Assembly (NCBI GenBank): GCA_964036295.1
Contig: OZ038469.1
Coordinates: forward strand, 15,805,591 to 15,869,590
DNA: 64,000 nucleotides
Reading direction: 5' to 3'
Source of the DNA: Plumapathes pennacea
Lineage: Eukaryota; Cnidaria; Anthozoa; Antipatharia; Myriopathidae
The translations under genes and the position numbers were made by a program. This document shows, piece after piece, positions 1 to 11,985 of the stretch; position 1 is the stretch's first letter, and every line of letters begins with the position of its first letter. Under the pieces are notes generated by a model. The model was not told where the DNA came from. It worked only from the letters and a program-made list of their open reading frames with translations, and ran no database searches.

Positions 1-27
1 TAACAACCGATGACAATATTTTTCTAG

Positions 28-1160
28 CTCGCTTTTCAGGGATAACCGCAAGAAAAGTACCAGAAATAATTACAACGTTTGAGGTTTGTCGCTGTCTTAC
101 CTAAAGTTATAAGAGGAACATCTCTTGGGACAATTCCTTATATTTTCCTAATCAGATTATTTCCCCAGCAACAGTCGTCTTCTGACATATACACCGTTTC
201 CTTTCCGTCTATTAACTTGAAAATATTTTCACGTTCCTTTTTCTCTTTCTTTCCATTCTTCTCCCTTAATTTCTTTCGCCGTCTCTTCTCCGTTTTTTGT
301 TTTTTTCTTTCTATTTTCCTTCCTTCATACTTTTTATATCTAATGTATACTTTTCTTTTCTCTCTTGCATTATTTAGACCATACCTCAAAAGAACTCAGA
401 CGAGAGGGACAAGGGTGCAATTGCGAGAAATCTGGAAGCAAAGCAGCGACTAAAGCAGTTTTGCAAGAACTTTAATTCCACGGCGAAGAGATTTATAGCA
501 ACGTGGCATTTGAGACTAAACCCTGGTCTTCATCTAGCGTATTGTCTTATTCCAAAAGTGGCCAGCCGGACACTGAGGCATTATTTCAAAACCGGATCTC
601 CCGTTAAAGGCAGCGTGAACTTAGATTCCTACACGAAGTTTGTATTTGTAAGAGAACCCTTTGGGCGATTGTTGTCCGGATATAAGGACAAGTTTGTGAA
701 CAAAATTAGGCCCAGCAAACAGAGATGGTTCGATATTGAAAGTAACATACACCCTAAAACTTCTAAGGAAAGTTTGCATTCTAAGAAAGTATTAGTGTCA
801 TTCAAAGAATTCATCAGATGGGTGATCAATGATGAACATGTTAAGATCGACGGAGCTAACCAACACTGGAAACCATTCCATAAAATCTGCAAGCCCTGTT
901 ACTACGATTACGATTTTATAGGACATTATGAGTTCCTTTCCGATGATATCAATTATGTGAGGAAACTGGCAAGAGAAGAAACATTGAAGCCTTTTCCTAT
1001 ATCCCAAGAATCCAAAACTTCAGGCGAACTGGTCACTTATTATTCACAAGTTCCTCCAAAGTGGATTGTGCGACTGGGAGAGATTTACCAAGCCGATTTT
1101 GATATGTTTGGGTATCCATTTCCTGGACCTCTAAAAGAATTGGTAAAAGACATTTTGTAG
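28..1160 (+). CDS. Carbohydrate sulfotransferase, CHST8-14-like (copy A, 5' end outside window)
   Basis: Golgi-type sulfotransferase that would move sulfate from PAPS to a sugar chain. Two exons are visible: 28-83 (56 bp stem exon after a TTTCTAG acceptor) and 378-1160 (catalytic exon after TATTTAG, in phase 0). The exon with the start codon and membrane anchor lies left of the window. The catalytic exon reads TIPQKNSDERDKG, then ARNLEAKQRLKQFC, the 5'-phosphosulfate loop IPKVASRTLR, the 3'-phosphate motif FVREPFGRLLSGYKDKF, a YDFIGHYEFLSDDINYVRKL block and the C-terminal FGYPFPGPLKELVKDIL shared by all four copies. The family match (Sulfotransfer_2) is established knowledge; the substrate cannot be read. 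The gene is tail-to-tail with copy B. No frameshift or stop is seen. Confidence 0.85.
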
Positions 1161-3065
1161 CGATGGGGCCTGGTTAGTCACACATCACGCCCTAAAATAT
1201 GCCATACTTATGTCAATTTTTCACTTAACAAAAATTCATGAAACATGGGCATGTGATATATCAAAATGTTTGTTGTAAAATACCACAATGACATTTGGTG
1301 GTGGTTGCCTCATTGAGCTTGGGAAAATCTGTTGTGCAATCAATGGCATTAAATATTTTTTATTGATAGTTTAATCTCCATCAGTATTTAACTAACTGGA
1401 ACAAAAACAATGTCAAATGAAGAGGCTAATGGGGGAAGTGTCCCAGAATTTCTAATTTAAGCCCCAAAAAAATTATGAACTTTTTGTATAAAATGTGAAC
1501 AATTTGCACTTGGTTAAAATTGAAAATATCATGGCAAATTTTGAAGCAAATTTCAAAAATCTGAGACACCGTTTGTAGACTTCCTTTAGCCCTTTCATGC
1601 CATTGGTTTGATTCCAATATTGTTAAATACTGAGGGAGAGTAAACTAAAAATATAAAAACAAATTGATTACACAACAACATAAGTCATATGTGGTATCAA
1701 TTGCAGATGCTAGAAACAGCTAGAAAATATAATAACAAACAGTTTTATATGGTACAACATACCTGTTGTTTAGCCATTTACTACCATAAAATCCTGCTGA
1801 AAAGTGGTCATTTTTTTTTGAGGGGGGGGGGGGGGGGGTGATACCTTTAGGGAGTTTTCAAATGCCTTGAACACCTGACAGAATGGAATATCACTCGAGA
1901 CTATTTTCTTGTGACATAAACAGCTGGTACAGAAAGAACAAATTAACAGTACATACCAGGAATTTTGAAGCCATGATGATCGCCAAATAGGCCTTTCTCG
2001 ATCTCTAGCTACAACCTTCAAATAGGCAGAAACTTTCTAAGCTTCAGAGGTCCAATCACCTGGAACATCTTACCAAACAAGATAAAACAAATAGAGGGAA
2101 AAAGCCTTTTCATAGAAGCACTTTTAGTTGTCAATTGAAAATATAGTTGTCAATAACAATATTTGCCTTGTCTGTGTAAGCCCTTAAAAACTTCTCAAAA
2201 GCATTAATTTTAACAAGGATAACAGGGAGACATGTCTCCTAACAAACAATGACCCCCAATACCTATATTAGTGCACCCTGACCAACAAATGGTATAACAT
2301 TCTTTTACATCTAGATTTTTACATTATCACGATTTACTACCAGGATAGGACCAACAATAGTATTATATAAATTGTATCATTTTAATTGGGATTTTGTTAT
2401 TATTGTATCATTATTTATTATATTATTGTATCAATGTCGGATCACCACTATTATTTTGCTAGAACTTTACTATTAATATATATGTAAATAAACACTTTAT
2501 AATACAGATTATCCACCTCAAACTCTCAAAATTCCCTGGGTTACCTGCTTGGCCTCGTTGCAAGCGTCCGTCTCCCCCATCTTTTATTTTAAGACGCTCG
2601 ATGAGTCTCCAACATCTGAAATTTCCTTTTTATCTCCAGGTTTGCTGCGTGTCCTCTCGAGGACATCCACTGCAGTTATTTGACTTACTGTCTTGTCTCT
2701 TTTAGCGACGAACAAACGCAAAGTACTTCAGACATTTGTGCAACTAACAGACGCTGTCTCCGTTATGTAACACTCAATATATGGACGATATTGTACCCAG
2801 GCTGCCTCACTCGTGCCAACTTTTGCACGCCATTTTTTGTCCACTGTGCATGCAAGGCCACCCCTTTTTAGCCTTCCCAATTTGGTGGGGGAGGGGGGGG
2901 GGGGGGTGTGGGGTTGGGGGTGGACTATCACCATATTAAAATACTGCAAACTTCGGAATCATGGGCATGGAAATCCTCGTAAAATCTCCGCTATTTTGTG
3001 GAGAGAGGCTTTAGCATTTTATTTCCCAAGAGATCGAGATAAGACACGTTGGCAATCTGATGGGT
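1161..3065. other. Gene-free spacer between sulfotransferase copies A and B
   Basis: No supportable coding exon. It holds AT-rich sequence, a poly-G tract near 1821-1839, a second G-rich tract near 2886-2906, and an AT-rich stretch near 2380-2510. The 3' UTR of copy A must lie at the left end. Confidence 0.5.
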
Positions 3066-3341
3066 TCAGTAGGTTTGGCTGCGGTAATATTTGTAGGAGC
3101 TAATTCTATGCAGTTTACCCAGGTGGAATGATTTTGCGGTGAATAATTTCTGCGGTTTCGTGAGACCCATCAGTTTCCTTAAAGCATAGAGCCCTTTCCT
3201 CTGAAGATCCGAGAGTAGCACTTTTTGAGCAATTTTCCGCACAGCTTCACCATTCAAGACCTTGAGCATCATCGTCCAAGATTTTGAGATCGAGTTAACT
3301 GTACCGCAAACGTTAGTCCTGCAAACTGTACCACTTGACAT
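3066..3341 (-). CDS. Small uncertain ORF, 91 aa
   Basis: An ATG-started frame rich in K, L and R (segments such as VRKIAQKVLLSDLQRKGLYAL and TAKSFHLGKL). It looks more protein-like than its surroundings but matches no family I recognise. It sits just downstream of the copy B catalytic exon on the same strand. It could be a small gene, a fragment of a mobile element protein, or chance; no splice partner was found. Confidence 0.2.
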   Translation of the reverse strand: MSSGTVCRTNVCGTVNSISKSWTMMLKVLNGEAVRKIAQKVLLSDLQRKGLYALRKLMGLTKPQKLFTAKSFHLGKLHRISSYKYYRSQTY

Positions 3342-3384
3342 GGCGGTTGCTTATAACGCGCCGTCAACTGACAAGATCCTATTA

Positions 3385-5688
3385 CTACAAAACATCTTTC
3401 ACCAATTCTTTTAAAGGTCCAGGAAATGGATACCCGAACATTTCAAAGTCGGCTTGGAAAATCTCACCAAGTCTCGTAATCCACTTCGGAGGAAGTTGTG
3501 AATAGTAAAAGATGAGTTCTCTTGAAGTTTTTGATGAATTTGATGCAGGAAAAGGCTTCAATCTGTCGTCAGCTTTTGCCAACTTCCTTACATAATTGAT
3601 ATCATCGGAAAGGAACTCGTAATGCCCTATGAAATCCCAGTCGTAGGAACAGGGCTTGCAGATTTCATAGTATGGTCTCCAGTGTCGGTTAAGTTTGCCC
3701 ATCTCAACATTTACATCATTGAAGAGATATTCGATGAATTGTTTGAATGAAACTAATACCTCTCCAGAACGCACACTTTTGCTGTTGGTTCCCTTGGGGA
3801 GTATGTCCAGTTCAATGTTCATCCATCTTTGAGCGCGCCTTCCTTTGCTTAAAAACTTGTCCTTATAGCAGGACAGCAATCGTGTGAGGGGTTCCCGTAC
3901 AAAGATAAACTTCGTGTAGAGATCTAAGTTATCGTTGGCTTGAGCTAAACCTCCATGGAAATATCCCCTCAGTGTCGTACTGGCCGATTTTGGAATAAAA
4001 CAATAAGCTAGATTAAGATCACGGTTTAGTTTCATATGCCACATTCTGTCCTCCGTGGGTTTAAAGTTCTTGCAGAATTGCTTTAGTCGCTGCTTCGCTT
4101 CCAGATTTCTCGCAGCTGCAGCCTGGTCTAGTTCAGACAACGTGTACAGTGGTGAGGCCACAGCTGGCAAAGTCTGAAGCTGATGGTCCCTTACGTCCGA
4201 ATTCTGTTGAGGTACGGTCTGATTAATGCAAGAGAAAAAAGTAAACATTAGACAAGTACGAACTTAGGAACAAAGAAGTGCTGTCAAGGAAGAGAGAAAG
4301 GAAAGACAAGAAAGGAGGAGGAGAATGGAGAGAAATAGAAAAAGGAATGAAAAAAGGAATGAAAGACTGACACGAAGCGGAGAGACAAGATTGTAAAAGG
4401 AATCTGGAACAGATAACTAAGAATCGAAATATTTATTATAGAAAGCCCGTACGCTTTTTGTACACTTCGTGTCTTCAGCATCCGCCATCTCACCCTGAGT
4501 CGGCCATGTTGGGCCCAGACGTAAAGTCAGTGTTCTATTTCTTTACATTAAAACCGTTGTTATGCCCGTGAAACAAAACGGTGTATTCGTCAAGTTGACG
4601 GAGATGAAATAAGAACACCAGGAAAATATTATAAAGAATTGTCCAAGGACTATGTTCCTCGTAACCGTACGTAGAACTACAACCAACCAACCAACCTCAA
4701 AAGTTGTGACTGTTTCTGGTGTTTTCCTTGCAGTTATTCCTGAAAAACGTGCTGGGGAAATAATAACACTGATTGTTTGCTAGTTGGTCTAGGATCCACA
4801 ATCATAACTACCCACAGTATAACGTTTAAGTTCCTGAAAAGCAAACCTGACTCAGGGTACCCTCAATACGAATTTATTGTGTGTCACTCTTTTGTTCAGC
4901 CTCTGTGAGAACTACAGTAGAATCCGGGTACTCCCATATATAAGCCATATAGGTATGTGCCGCCCCAAAGGGTATCGTTTTCAAGCATTTTTGGTCTGAA
5001 ATAGGGTATCAATTTTGTCTTTTTGGTTTGGGATAGGTATAATTTTAACAGAAATATGTCGCCGCGGACATTGCACAGCAAATGGAAGAAAACACAGGGC
5101 GGAAATCGTTGCAAAAGAACAAAAAATCTTTAAAGAAATGTCTGAAATAGGGTATACATTTTGGAGTCAGGTCTGAAATAGGGTATACATTTTTGGAGTC
5201 AGGTCTGACTCCAAAAGGTCCCCCCCCCCCCCCCCCCCCCCCCCCCCACCCAGGGGAAATTTTCAAGGGCAATCAAATTCTCTTCGAGATAGCAAGGTTC
5301 TACTGTAGTAAGTTTTACATTGCGTTGGCATGGAGATAAAACGCATGATAAATCAACAAACAGTCGATGTGGGAAAGTTAGCGCGTTAAAGAAACATTTA
5401 CGTTTAAACGGCGTTTAGCTTTCCCATATCAATTTTTAGTTGGTTTATCGTACATTTTAATCAAATGTCACCAAGGAGAGTTTCTTTTGGCCATTGCATG
5501 TGATCTACGAATGCAACAGTCATCTTACCCAGTGATGGATTCCTTTCATCCTTGGCTGCCCATCTCGTCATCTTATCCATTGCTAGATTCCTTCCATCTT
5601 TGGCTGTCCAGCTCATAATCAGGAACATTGCAACGAATGTGACGAGTACCAAAACACAAACGATATTCAATTGCGTTGCTGTTCTCAT
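3385..5688 (-). CDS. Carbohydrate sulfotransferase, CHST8-14-like (copy B, complete)
   Basis: Complete three-exon gene on the minus strand: exon 1 5529-5688 (ATG at 5688), exon 2 4696-4751, exon 3 3385-4218, giving 349 aa. Residues about 8-28 (NIVCVLVLVTFVAMFLIMSW) form a signal anchor, so a type II Golgi membrane protein is predicted. Exon 3 holds the 5'-PSB loop IPKSASTTLR (about 147-156), 3'-PB FVREPLTRLL (about 178-187) and the conserved C-terminal block. Splice phases match copies A, C and D exactly (1, then 0). Two oddities: exon 1 is 160 bp instead of 112 because of a 48-bp tandem duplication that exonised the old splice donor, and exon 3 has about 20 extra residues before ARNLEAKQ. 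It is divergent from copy C. Enzyme class is confident; substrate unknown. Confidence 0.9.
4915..5255. repeat. GGGTACTCCC-type dispersed element with poly-C end (copy 1 of 3)
   Basis: Lies in intron 1 of copy B. It starts with CGGGTACTCCCATATATAAG, contains several reiterated AATAGGGTAT motifs and runs into a pure C tract at about 5219-5247. Related copies are at about 10015-10465 and 43590-44010. No protein is encoded. Confidence 0.6.
5345..5455. repeat. Foldback element in intron 1 of sulfotransferase copy B
   Basis: Inverted arms CGATGTGGGAAAG and CTTTCCCATATCAAT flank a short loop. The outer arms GATAAATCAAC and GTTGGTTTATC also pair. A homologous foldback lies in intron 1 of copy D (about 15630-15735), but it is missing from copy C, so it looks like a MITE insertion. 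Confidence 0.6.
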
Positions 5689-5744
5689 TTCTGAACGACA
5701 ACGTGGTCACCTTGACATAAACAACAACAGCAACATAACATTAA

Positions 5745-5862
5745 GCCCTGGCTAAACGGATGCAACATTTCATGCAATTTCGCAGCACGGTTGGGTTTTG
5801 TTGCAGCAACAAGTTGCGCTGGGGCTGGCCAAACGAACGCGCAACAAGTTGCAGCATGTTCA
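5745..5862. repeat. Short palindromic element rich in GTTGC/GCAAC
   Basis: CCCTGGCTAAACGGATGCAAC at the left and GGCCAAACGAACGCGCAAC at the right enclose GTTGCAGCAACAAGTTGC. This is the structure of a short non-autonomous DNA element between the divergent sulfotransferase copies B and C. Confidence 0.45.
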
Positions 5863-6374
5863 ATTATTTTTCATTTCAATCAACTATTCAGTCGCACTCT
5901 TCCTCACAGCCTTTGAAAGATTTCTCAATTTTTAGTTCCCCATCTTCTCTTTCTAGTTTGTGATGAACCAAAACAAAGAAATTGCATTTAAATAATCCAT
6001 TTTGCTATCTTACAACAACGTACCCATCATGCCAATCGTGCTTTAAATTGGAAAATGCGCATGTCCCAACGCAACAATATTGCACGAAAGTTACCGTTTT
6101 TGATTTTCAAATTTTAGTAGTTTAGGCGGGAAAATGACGTCACGAATTAGCGGCAAAACAATAGTCCTCGCATGTGTGAGGAGTCACTGCGCATAAACTG
6201 GCGAATTTCACGCCGCGAAAAGTCAATTTACGAATGTAACTTAGGACTGTGGGCAAAGATGATGGTTAATTTTTCGAGCCGGACTATTCTCGTGTAGCAG
6301 TTTGAATAATATAAATTAACTAGCGGGACCCCGTCAAATAATGAATAATGTGAAAATTAAGCAGCGGTGTATGC

Positions 6375-8205
6375 TTGTTTGCCAATTTTGTAGCAACGTT
6401 ATCAAACGCCACCGTTACTTTCAATTATTGTGATATGGAACTCAAATGTTGTATTCACAAGTCTATACATAAGTGTCACACTAAGTAAAAACACCGCACG
6501 TTTATCTCCAAGTCAACCGTATTCGCTCAATAAATATTAATGTTTTTGACCATATTCGAATTCAAACAATTTAAAATCAATCTATGATACAAAGCACCGG
6601 GGAAGATAGCGGCAAAAGTGCTGAACCAGATACAGCACTATGCGCTCCCGCTCGTCGACTGACCAATAGATTTTCAGTGAAGATTGAGCAGAAACGCACG
6701 GTTTTTACTGATACCTTCAGACATCCTCCGCGAATCTCAGTTCGGCTTCTATTTACCACGAATTTCTCCGTCTTAAGTCTTAAATTCCTTTATGCAGTAT
6801 TTATCAGATGTGATTGACAATGATTGCTTTTGGAACAGAAGACAATCATACCCGCGAACTTTACGGTGTACCCACGCAAGCGACGGCTTTGTCCTGCGGC
6901 ACGAATTTCAATATCCTACAACTTTCTTCAAGTGCTATATTACATTTTGTTGTATCTATCCTCCTTACTGCAAACATACGACGCGAAGAAAATCAGTTTA
7001 CTCACCCATAAGTTTCGAAAGCCCTCTCGCTGTGAAAGTTTGATACTTCTCCTGACTGTGGCTATTTGCCATATTCAGTATACATTTCCCAGGCTTCCGC
7101 TAATTTTGTTTTAGATCTGTTATGTAATCTGGAGACTTGTTTAGAAACAGTACGAACAACATCGTCCCTACATCAACTTGTATTGCAATGCAAGCGTGCA
7201 ACAGTTGTTAGTTGCGTGGGGATTCATAAGCTAAAATGGCAGTTTCTAAAATCGTGATTTAAATGTACACAGTTGCTGGACTTACCGCTTTTAACTGACC
7301 TGATTTCTGACACGAGCTCTAAATACAACCCAACTGTTATCCAAATTTAGACGTGGCAACTTTGAGGTCTGACAAAGACACAAGTGGAGGGCTGGGAAAC
7401 AACATCAATTTTACATATAGTTGCTAAGAAACAGAATCTTTATTCGTATGAGTGTTGTCCACGAGTTTGCCGAGTTGCCACGTCTAATATTTCAATAGCA
7501 ATTGTGGATTGTCTTCAGAGCTCGCATCAGAAAAAATATATTAGTGAAAAGAGGTAAGTTAAACAAATATCAGGATTTTAAAGACTGCCATCTTAGCTTA
7601 TACGGAGCCTACCACGCAGTCGAGGAAAGTTTGTGGAGGTATCTTACGCGTGTCGTAAGGAATTTATATACAACAATATATTAGTTAATATAGCACCGCA
7701 TATATGCACACAAAGAGAGTTTTAGGATATCGAAATTCGTACCGTAGTAGAAAGATTAGGTGCAAAAAGCACACCGTGTGAACAGCTTGTTAAAACGGGG
7801 AAATTAGTGGTACAGAGCCAACCTGGGAGCCGCGTAGCACAGATATCAGCCGTGACATTTGTTATGTTATCTTGTACAGGAGCTGAACAGCTCACTACTT
7901 ATCGTTCTATAAAGAACATGGTTCGCTGTTCTTTTGTCATAATCACGCCGTGCTTTGTATCATAGCTTGGTTAAGCAGCTCGAATTCGAATATGGTAAAA
8001 AAACATTGTTCTTGAGCAAATACGATTGACTTGGAGATGGCATTTTAACGAGCGCTTATTAATTTGTTCAGACATTCATGTATATAGGACTTGTGTATTC
8101 GAAGTTCTCTGAATTTACTCAGCAAACATTGGCTTTTTCGCAGTATTTCAGTTTCATAAATCAAAAGCAAAGTTTGGTGGCAACGTTGCTAATTGGCAAA
8201 TAAGG
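6375..8205. repeat. Long-terminal-inverted-repeat element, about 1.8 kb, non-coding
   Basis: About 200 bp near 6375-6600 is repeated in inverted orientation near 7940-8205. Shared landmarks are TTTGCCAATTTTGTAGCAACG versus GGCAACGTTGCTAATTGGC, and CTCCAAGTCAACCGTATTCG versus its complement with GAATTCGAATATGG. No long ORF lies between, so this is a non-autonomous foldback or long-TIR transposon. A third terminal copy is at 13340-13590. Element ends are approximate. Confidence 0.55.
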
Positions 8206-8239
8206 ACCCACTGCTTATTTCATAACGACTCATTAAACA

Positions 8240-8724
8240 TTTCCTCTCGCGCGTGATTGGTAGAATTCATGACATGTGACCCATGCCATTAACGTCCGTT
8301 TGCGAGCGGACGTTTCTCAGTCGATAACCACCGGTTGACAACTGTCACTATGAACAATAACACAGCTTCATTTATTCGGTCACACAAAAACATTACTAGA
8401 TGACTTCTCAGGAGAACATCAATTCATGCAGTCGAAAAAGCAGTTCCAGAAAACATAAAAAAGCTTCACGGTTCCTATACCAGCCATTGTACTTTAACTG
8501 TGAGAGGAAATACTTGAAGGATACGAGGAAGACAATAAATTACTTTTGGCTTCGGAAATATTCACGGATACCTGTCCTTAGCCGGACAGTATTTGTTCCT
8601 CGAAGTTCAAATATGCCCTCGAATGCATCGGGCAACTTTTGTCCCTCAGAACGGATACTGATATCCCAGGAAAATCTACTGATATGTACATGTTTTCTCT
8701 CCAAAAGTAGTTTATTGTTTATTT
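8240..8724 (+). repeat. Dispersed repeat with remnant ORF (copy 1)
   Basis: Starts TTCCTCTCGCGCGTGATTGG, contains the palindrome CGTCCGTTTGCGAGCGGACG and ends CAAAAGTAGTTTATTGTTTA. A second copy is at about 37409-37842. Both hold an ATGACT... frame that would encode a short peptide, open at the start in the second copy (MTTEEDSNLLVENAVPESIK). This resembles the start of a transposon-encoded protein; assignment to a Crypton-like element is only a guess. Confidence 0.5.
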
Positions 8725-9128
8725 ATTTATTAATCTGGCCAATTCAAACGGACACACGAAAACAGCGACGCATTTGAAGAGTAAATTTGCAGCAAAAAAA
8801 AAATGGCCTTACGAAACAGTCGATGCACAGAAGTATTGACATCACCAACATAGTGCAACAAGGCCTTTCAGAGGGGGGACAAGACAAGTCAATTCCGCTT
8901 TGACAAAAAACAAAGCTTAAAGGATATTCTTTCGAACACCTCCAGACTCATTTCATACTCTGCTCATTTTGCGTCAGTCTCACAAACAGAGTTAACACCT
9001 TACACGCAAAACTAGATTTCACATAAATTTTAAAACCCTTTCCTTTTGCGTAAAACTGCTCCGTAACAATAGTGTTGTTGTTGTTGTTGTTTATATCATA
9101 GCAAGGTGAATCACGTCAACGTTCAGAA

Positions 9129-11684
9129 ATGAGAACAGTAACGCCACCGAATATCGCTTGTGCTTTCGTACTCGTCGCATTTGTTGCAATGTTCCTGATT
9201 ATGAGTTGGACGACCAGAGATAGAGAAAATTCACCACTGGGTAAGACTATTACACTCCTAGACCACATACAGTGGCCGAAATAGATTCATCTTTGATTTA
9301 TCATTCGTTTTATAGTCCACGTCGATGCAGTGTAAAAGTTTAGTATTTCACGTAGCATTCTGTCATATCCCATCTGTCCTTTCATAGTACATGATTCTCC
9401 AAACATTCAAGATAAAAAATGTAGTAGTCAACATTAGACCCCAGTGCCTGAGCAACAGGAGCGACGCATACGATATTACATACATACATATTTTGTTTTT
9501 CATCATTAAACTTTATGGCACACAGTTATTTTTCCAAATTCCGAATTAACAGTAAGTTTTATGTCCTTTTTTTTCTTTAGCAAGCTTTCCCAAAATAACT
9601 GCAAGGAAAGCAACAGAAACAGTCACAACTTTTGAGGTTGGTTGTTGTCTCTGGAATAATTCTCTATACTTTTCAAATTAGTGGAACCTCCATTAAGGGG
9701 ACACCCTCGGGACAAGGAAAAGTGTCCCCTGAATGGAGGTAATCAATAGAAGGATTATATGAGCAGTTTTCTTTTTCGGGACAAATAGAAGTGTCCCCTT
9801 AAAGGAGGTGTCCCCTTAATGGAGGTGTCTCAAAGTGAAGGTTCAACTGTACCTTACTTCCCCATAACAGTCGCTTTTTGACAAATACATTGTTTCCTTT
9901 CATGCTGATAAAAACATATTGAAATGTTTTTGCGTAACAAAGGTTTTTATGTAAAAGAAATAAGACAGTAGTTACCTTCCGTCTAGGCCCAACATGGCAG
10001 GATAATGCCAGATGCCCAGGGGGGGGGGGGGGGGGGGGGAGGGGGTACTCCCTATGATCGGCTATACGGGGAAGGCTCCGCCCGAAAGGGGTGTATTTTT
10101 ACGATCGAGGTATAAAAAGGGGTATAGGGAAATGACGTTTTTTAGGTATTTTAAAGGGTCAATAAAAAGGGTGGAGTGAGGAAATAATTTTGGTATTTTA
10201 AAGGGGTACGAAAAGCGCCAGGAAAAACCGGGGAAAAAAAACGGCGGAAAACCGGAAACTCCGCCTTGTTAAAAGAGGGAAGCACCCCGCCGCGGAATCG
10301 TCTGCCGGACGCATCAAAGGTATAAAAAAAGGGGTGCATTTGTACTGGAGGTATATAAAAGGGTCCCGATTTTGCCCCCAGGATGGTATTTTAAAGGGTA
10401 AGGGGTTGACAGTCCGGGCGGAGCCTCCCCGTACAAAAGTCCTTTGAGTACCCCCCGGGGCCAGATGTTAGAGGCACGAAGTGCACAAAAGCGTACAGGC
10501 TTTTTATTTTAGATTGATCTTTTAGATTGATCTTTACGAGTTTTGATTATCCCTAACTCGATTGATTAATTTTGGTACAGCTTAATACTGATTGTACTAT
10601 ATTACAAAGAGCAGCAACGAACACTTCAGCATAAGATGCTGGAAAGTGTTTCAGCAAAATTTTAGAGATATATCTTAATTCACACGAAAAGCTGCGTCCA
10701 AGGCAACAGGATTTCGACTCTTATTTATGTGTTGCATTTCTTCCATAGTTCTTATTTCTCTGCTTTCCGTCAATCTTCCATCATACTTTCCTTCTTCTTT
10801 TTTTCTTTCTTTTTTTCAATTTTCATTCTCTCCCCTTAATTTCGACCCTCATTTCTTGTTTTACTTTTTTTTTCCTCCCAATGTTTACTTTTCTCTCTTC
10901 CATTTTTTAGACCATACCTCAACAGAACTCAGACAAGAGGGACCAAGGTGCAGCTGCGAGAAATCTGGAAGCGAAGCAGCGACTAAAGCAGTTTTGCAAC
11001 AACTTTAAATCTGCGGGGGACAGAATGTGGCATATGAATGTAAACTCTAAACTTCATCTAGCTTATTGCTTCATTCCAAAAGTGGCCAGCCGGACACTGA
11101 GGAGTTATTTCAAAGCTAAAATAAGTGCTAAGGGCAGCGAAAACTTACGTTCCTATACGCAATTCATGTTTGTACGGGAACCTTTTGGGCGGCTGCTGTC
11201 TTGCTATAAGGACAAGTTTCTGAACAAACAAAGGCTTAGTCCGGGATGGATGAAACTCCAACTGGACATACTTCCCAACGGAACCTCAAAGGAAAGTTAT
11301 GTTTCTGGAGAGGTGTTAGTATCATTCAAGAAGTTCATCGAATGGGTCATCAAGGATGTGAATGTTAAGATGGACATTCGGAGCCGACACTGGAAACCAT
11401 TCCATGAAATCTGCATGCCCTGTTCCTACGATTACGATTTCATAGGACATTACGAGTTTCTTTCAGATGATATCAATTATGTGAGGAAGTTGGCAAGAGC
11501 AGAAACATTGGAGCCTTTTCCTATATCCCAAGAATCCAAAACTTCAAGCGAACTGATCTCTTATTATTCACAAATTCCTCCAAAGTGGATTGTGCGACTG
11601 GGAGAGATTTACCGAGCCGATTTTGAAATGTTTGGGTATTCATTTCCTGGACCTGTAAAAGAATTGGTAAAAGACATTTTGTAG
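9129..11684 (+). CDS. Carbohydrate sulfotransferase, CHST8-14-like (copy C, complete)
   Basis: Three exons: 9129-9240 (112 bp), 9581-9636 (56 bp) and 10911-11684, giving 313 aa. Exon 1 encodes the signal anchor (NIACAFVLVAFVAMFLIMSW), exon 2 the stem (ASFPKITARKATETVTTFE), exon 3 the lumenal sulfotransferase domain with IPKVASRTLR and FVREPFGRLL. The ATG at 9129 follows the same GTTCAGAAATG context as copies B and D, which supports the start. It is closest in sequence to copy D, and the two also share 3' flanking DNA (TTTTCCAACGATCCTCAAAATC at about 11765 and 17288), so this pair is a recent tandem duplicate. Intron 2 carries two transposon remnants. Type II Golgi membrane enzyme; substrate unknown. 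Confidence 0.9.
9683..9848. repeat. MITE with GGAACCTCCATTAAGGGGAC end
   Basis: In intron 2 of copy C. The left end GGAACCTCCATTAAGGGGAC and the internal and right motifs CCCCTTAATGGAGGTGTC are inverted relative to each other, typical of a short palindromic DNA element. Confidence 0.55.
10015..10465. repeat. GGGTACTCC-type dispersed element with poly-G (copy 2 of 3)
   Basis: In intron 2 of copy C. A G tract at 10019-10045 leads into GGTACTCCCTATG, and the far end reads GAGTACCCCCCGGGG, so the termini are inverted repeats. GGCTCCGCCCG and CGGGCGGAGCC form an inner inverted pair. Confidence 0.6.
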
Positions 11685-11889
11685 CAGCGGGGCCTAGTTG
11701 TTCACAGATTGATTAAACTATCGTGTCATTGGTAAAGTTTGCAGGTGAATTAACTTTAAGAGCTTTTCCAACGATCCTCAAAATCAATTTCCCGCGAAAA
11801 CAGTCTTCGCCAAAAATAAAACATTTAAAGTGTGATACCAGCTCTTAAGAGAACTAGATTAACTGCGTCGGCGTGGTGATAAATACGAT

Positions 11890-11985
11890 GGTGTATCAAC
11901 AAAAAGCTGCATGATCAAGGTACTGGAACGCCGTAGCTATTGTCACTCTTACGGCGTTCCAGACTTTTTGTTGATACTCCACTGT
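11890..11985. repeat. Foldback element in the 3' flank of copy C
   Basis: GTATCAACAAAAAG ... GGAACGCCGTA pairs with TACGGCGTTCC ... CTTTTTGTTGATAC, an almost complete hairpin. The homologous 3' flank of copy D (about 17330) lacks it, so it was inserted after the duplication. Confidence 0.6.

Noticed and set aside
79-453. 124-aa plus-strand ORF rich in F and S
   Set aside because: It lies over the pyrimidine-rich intron before the catalytic exon of copy A and is in a frame different from the spliced product.
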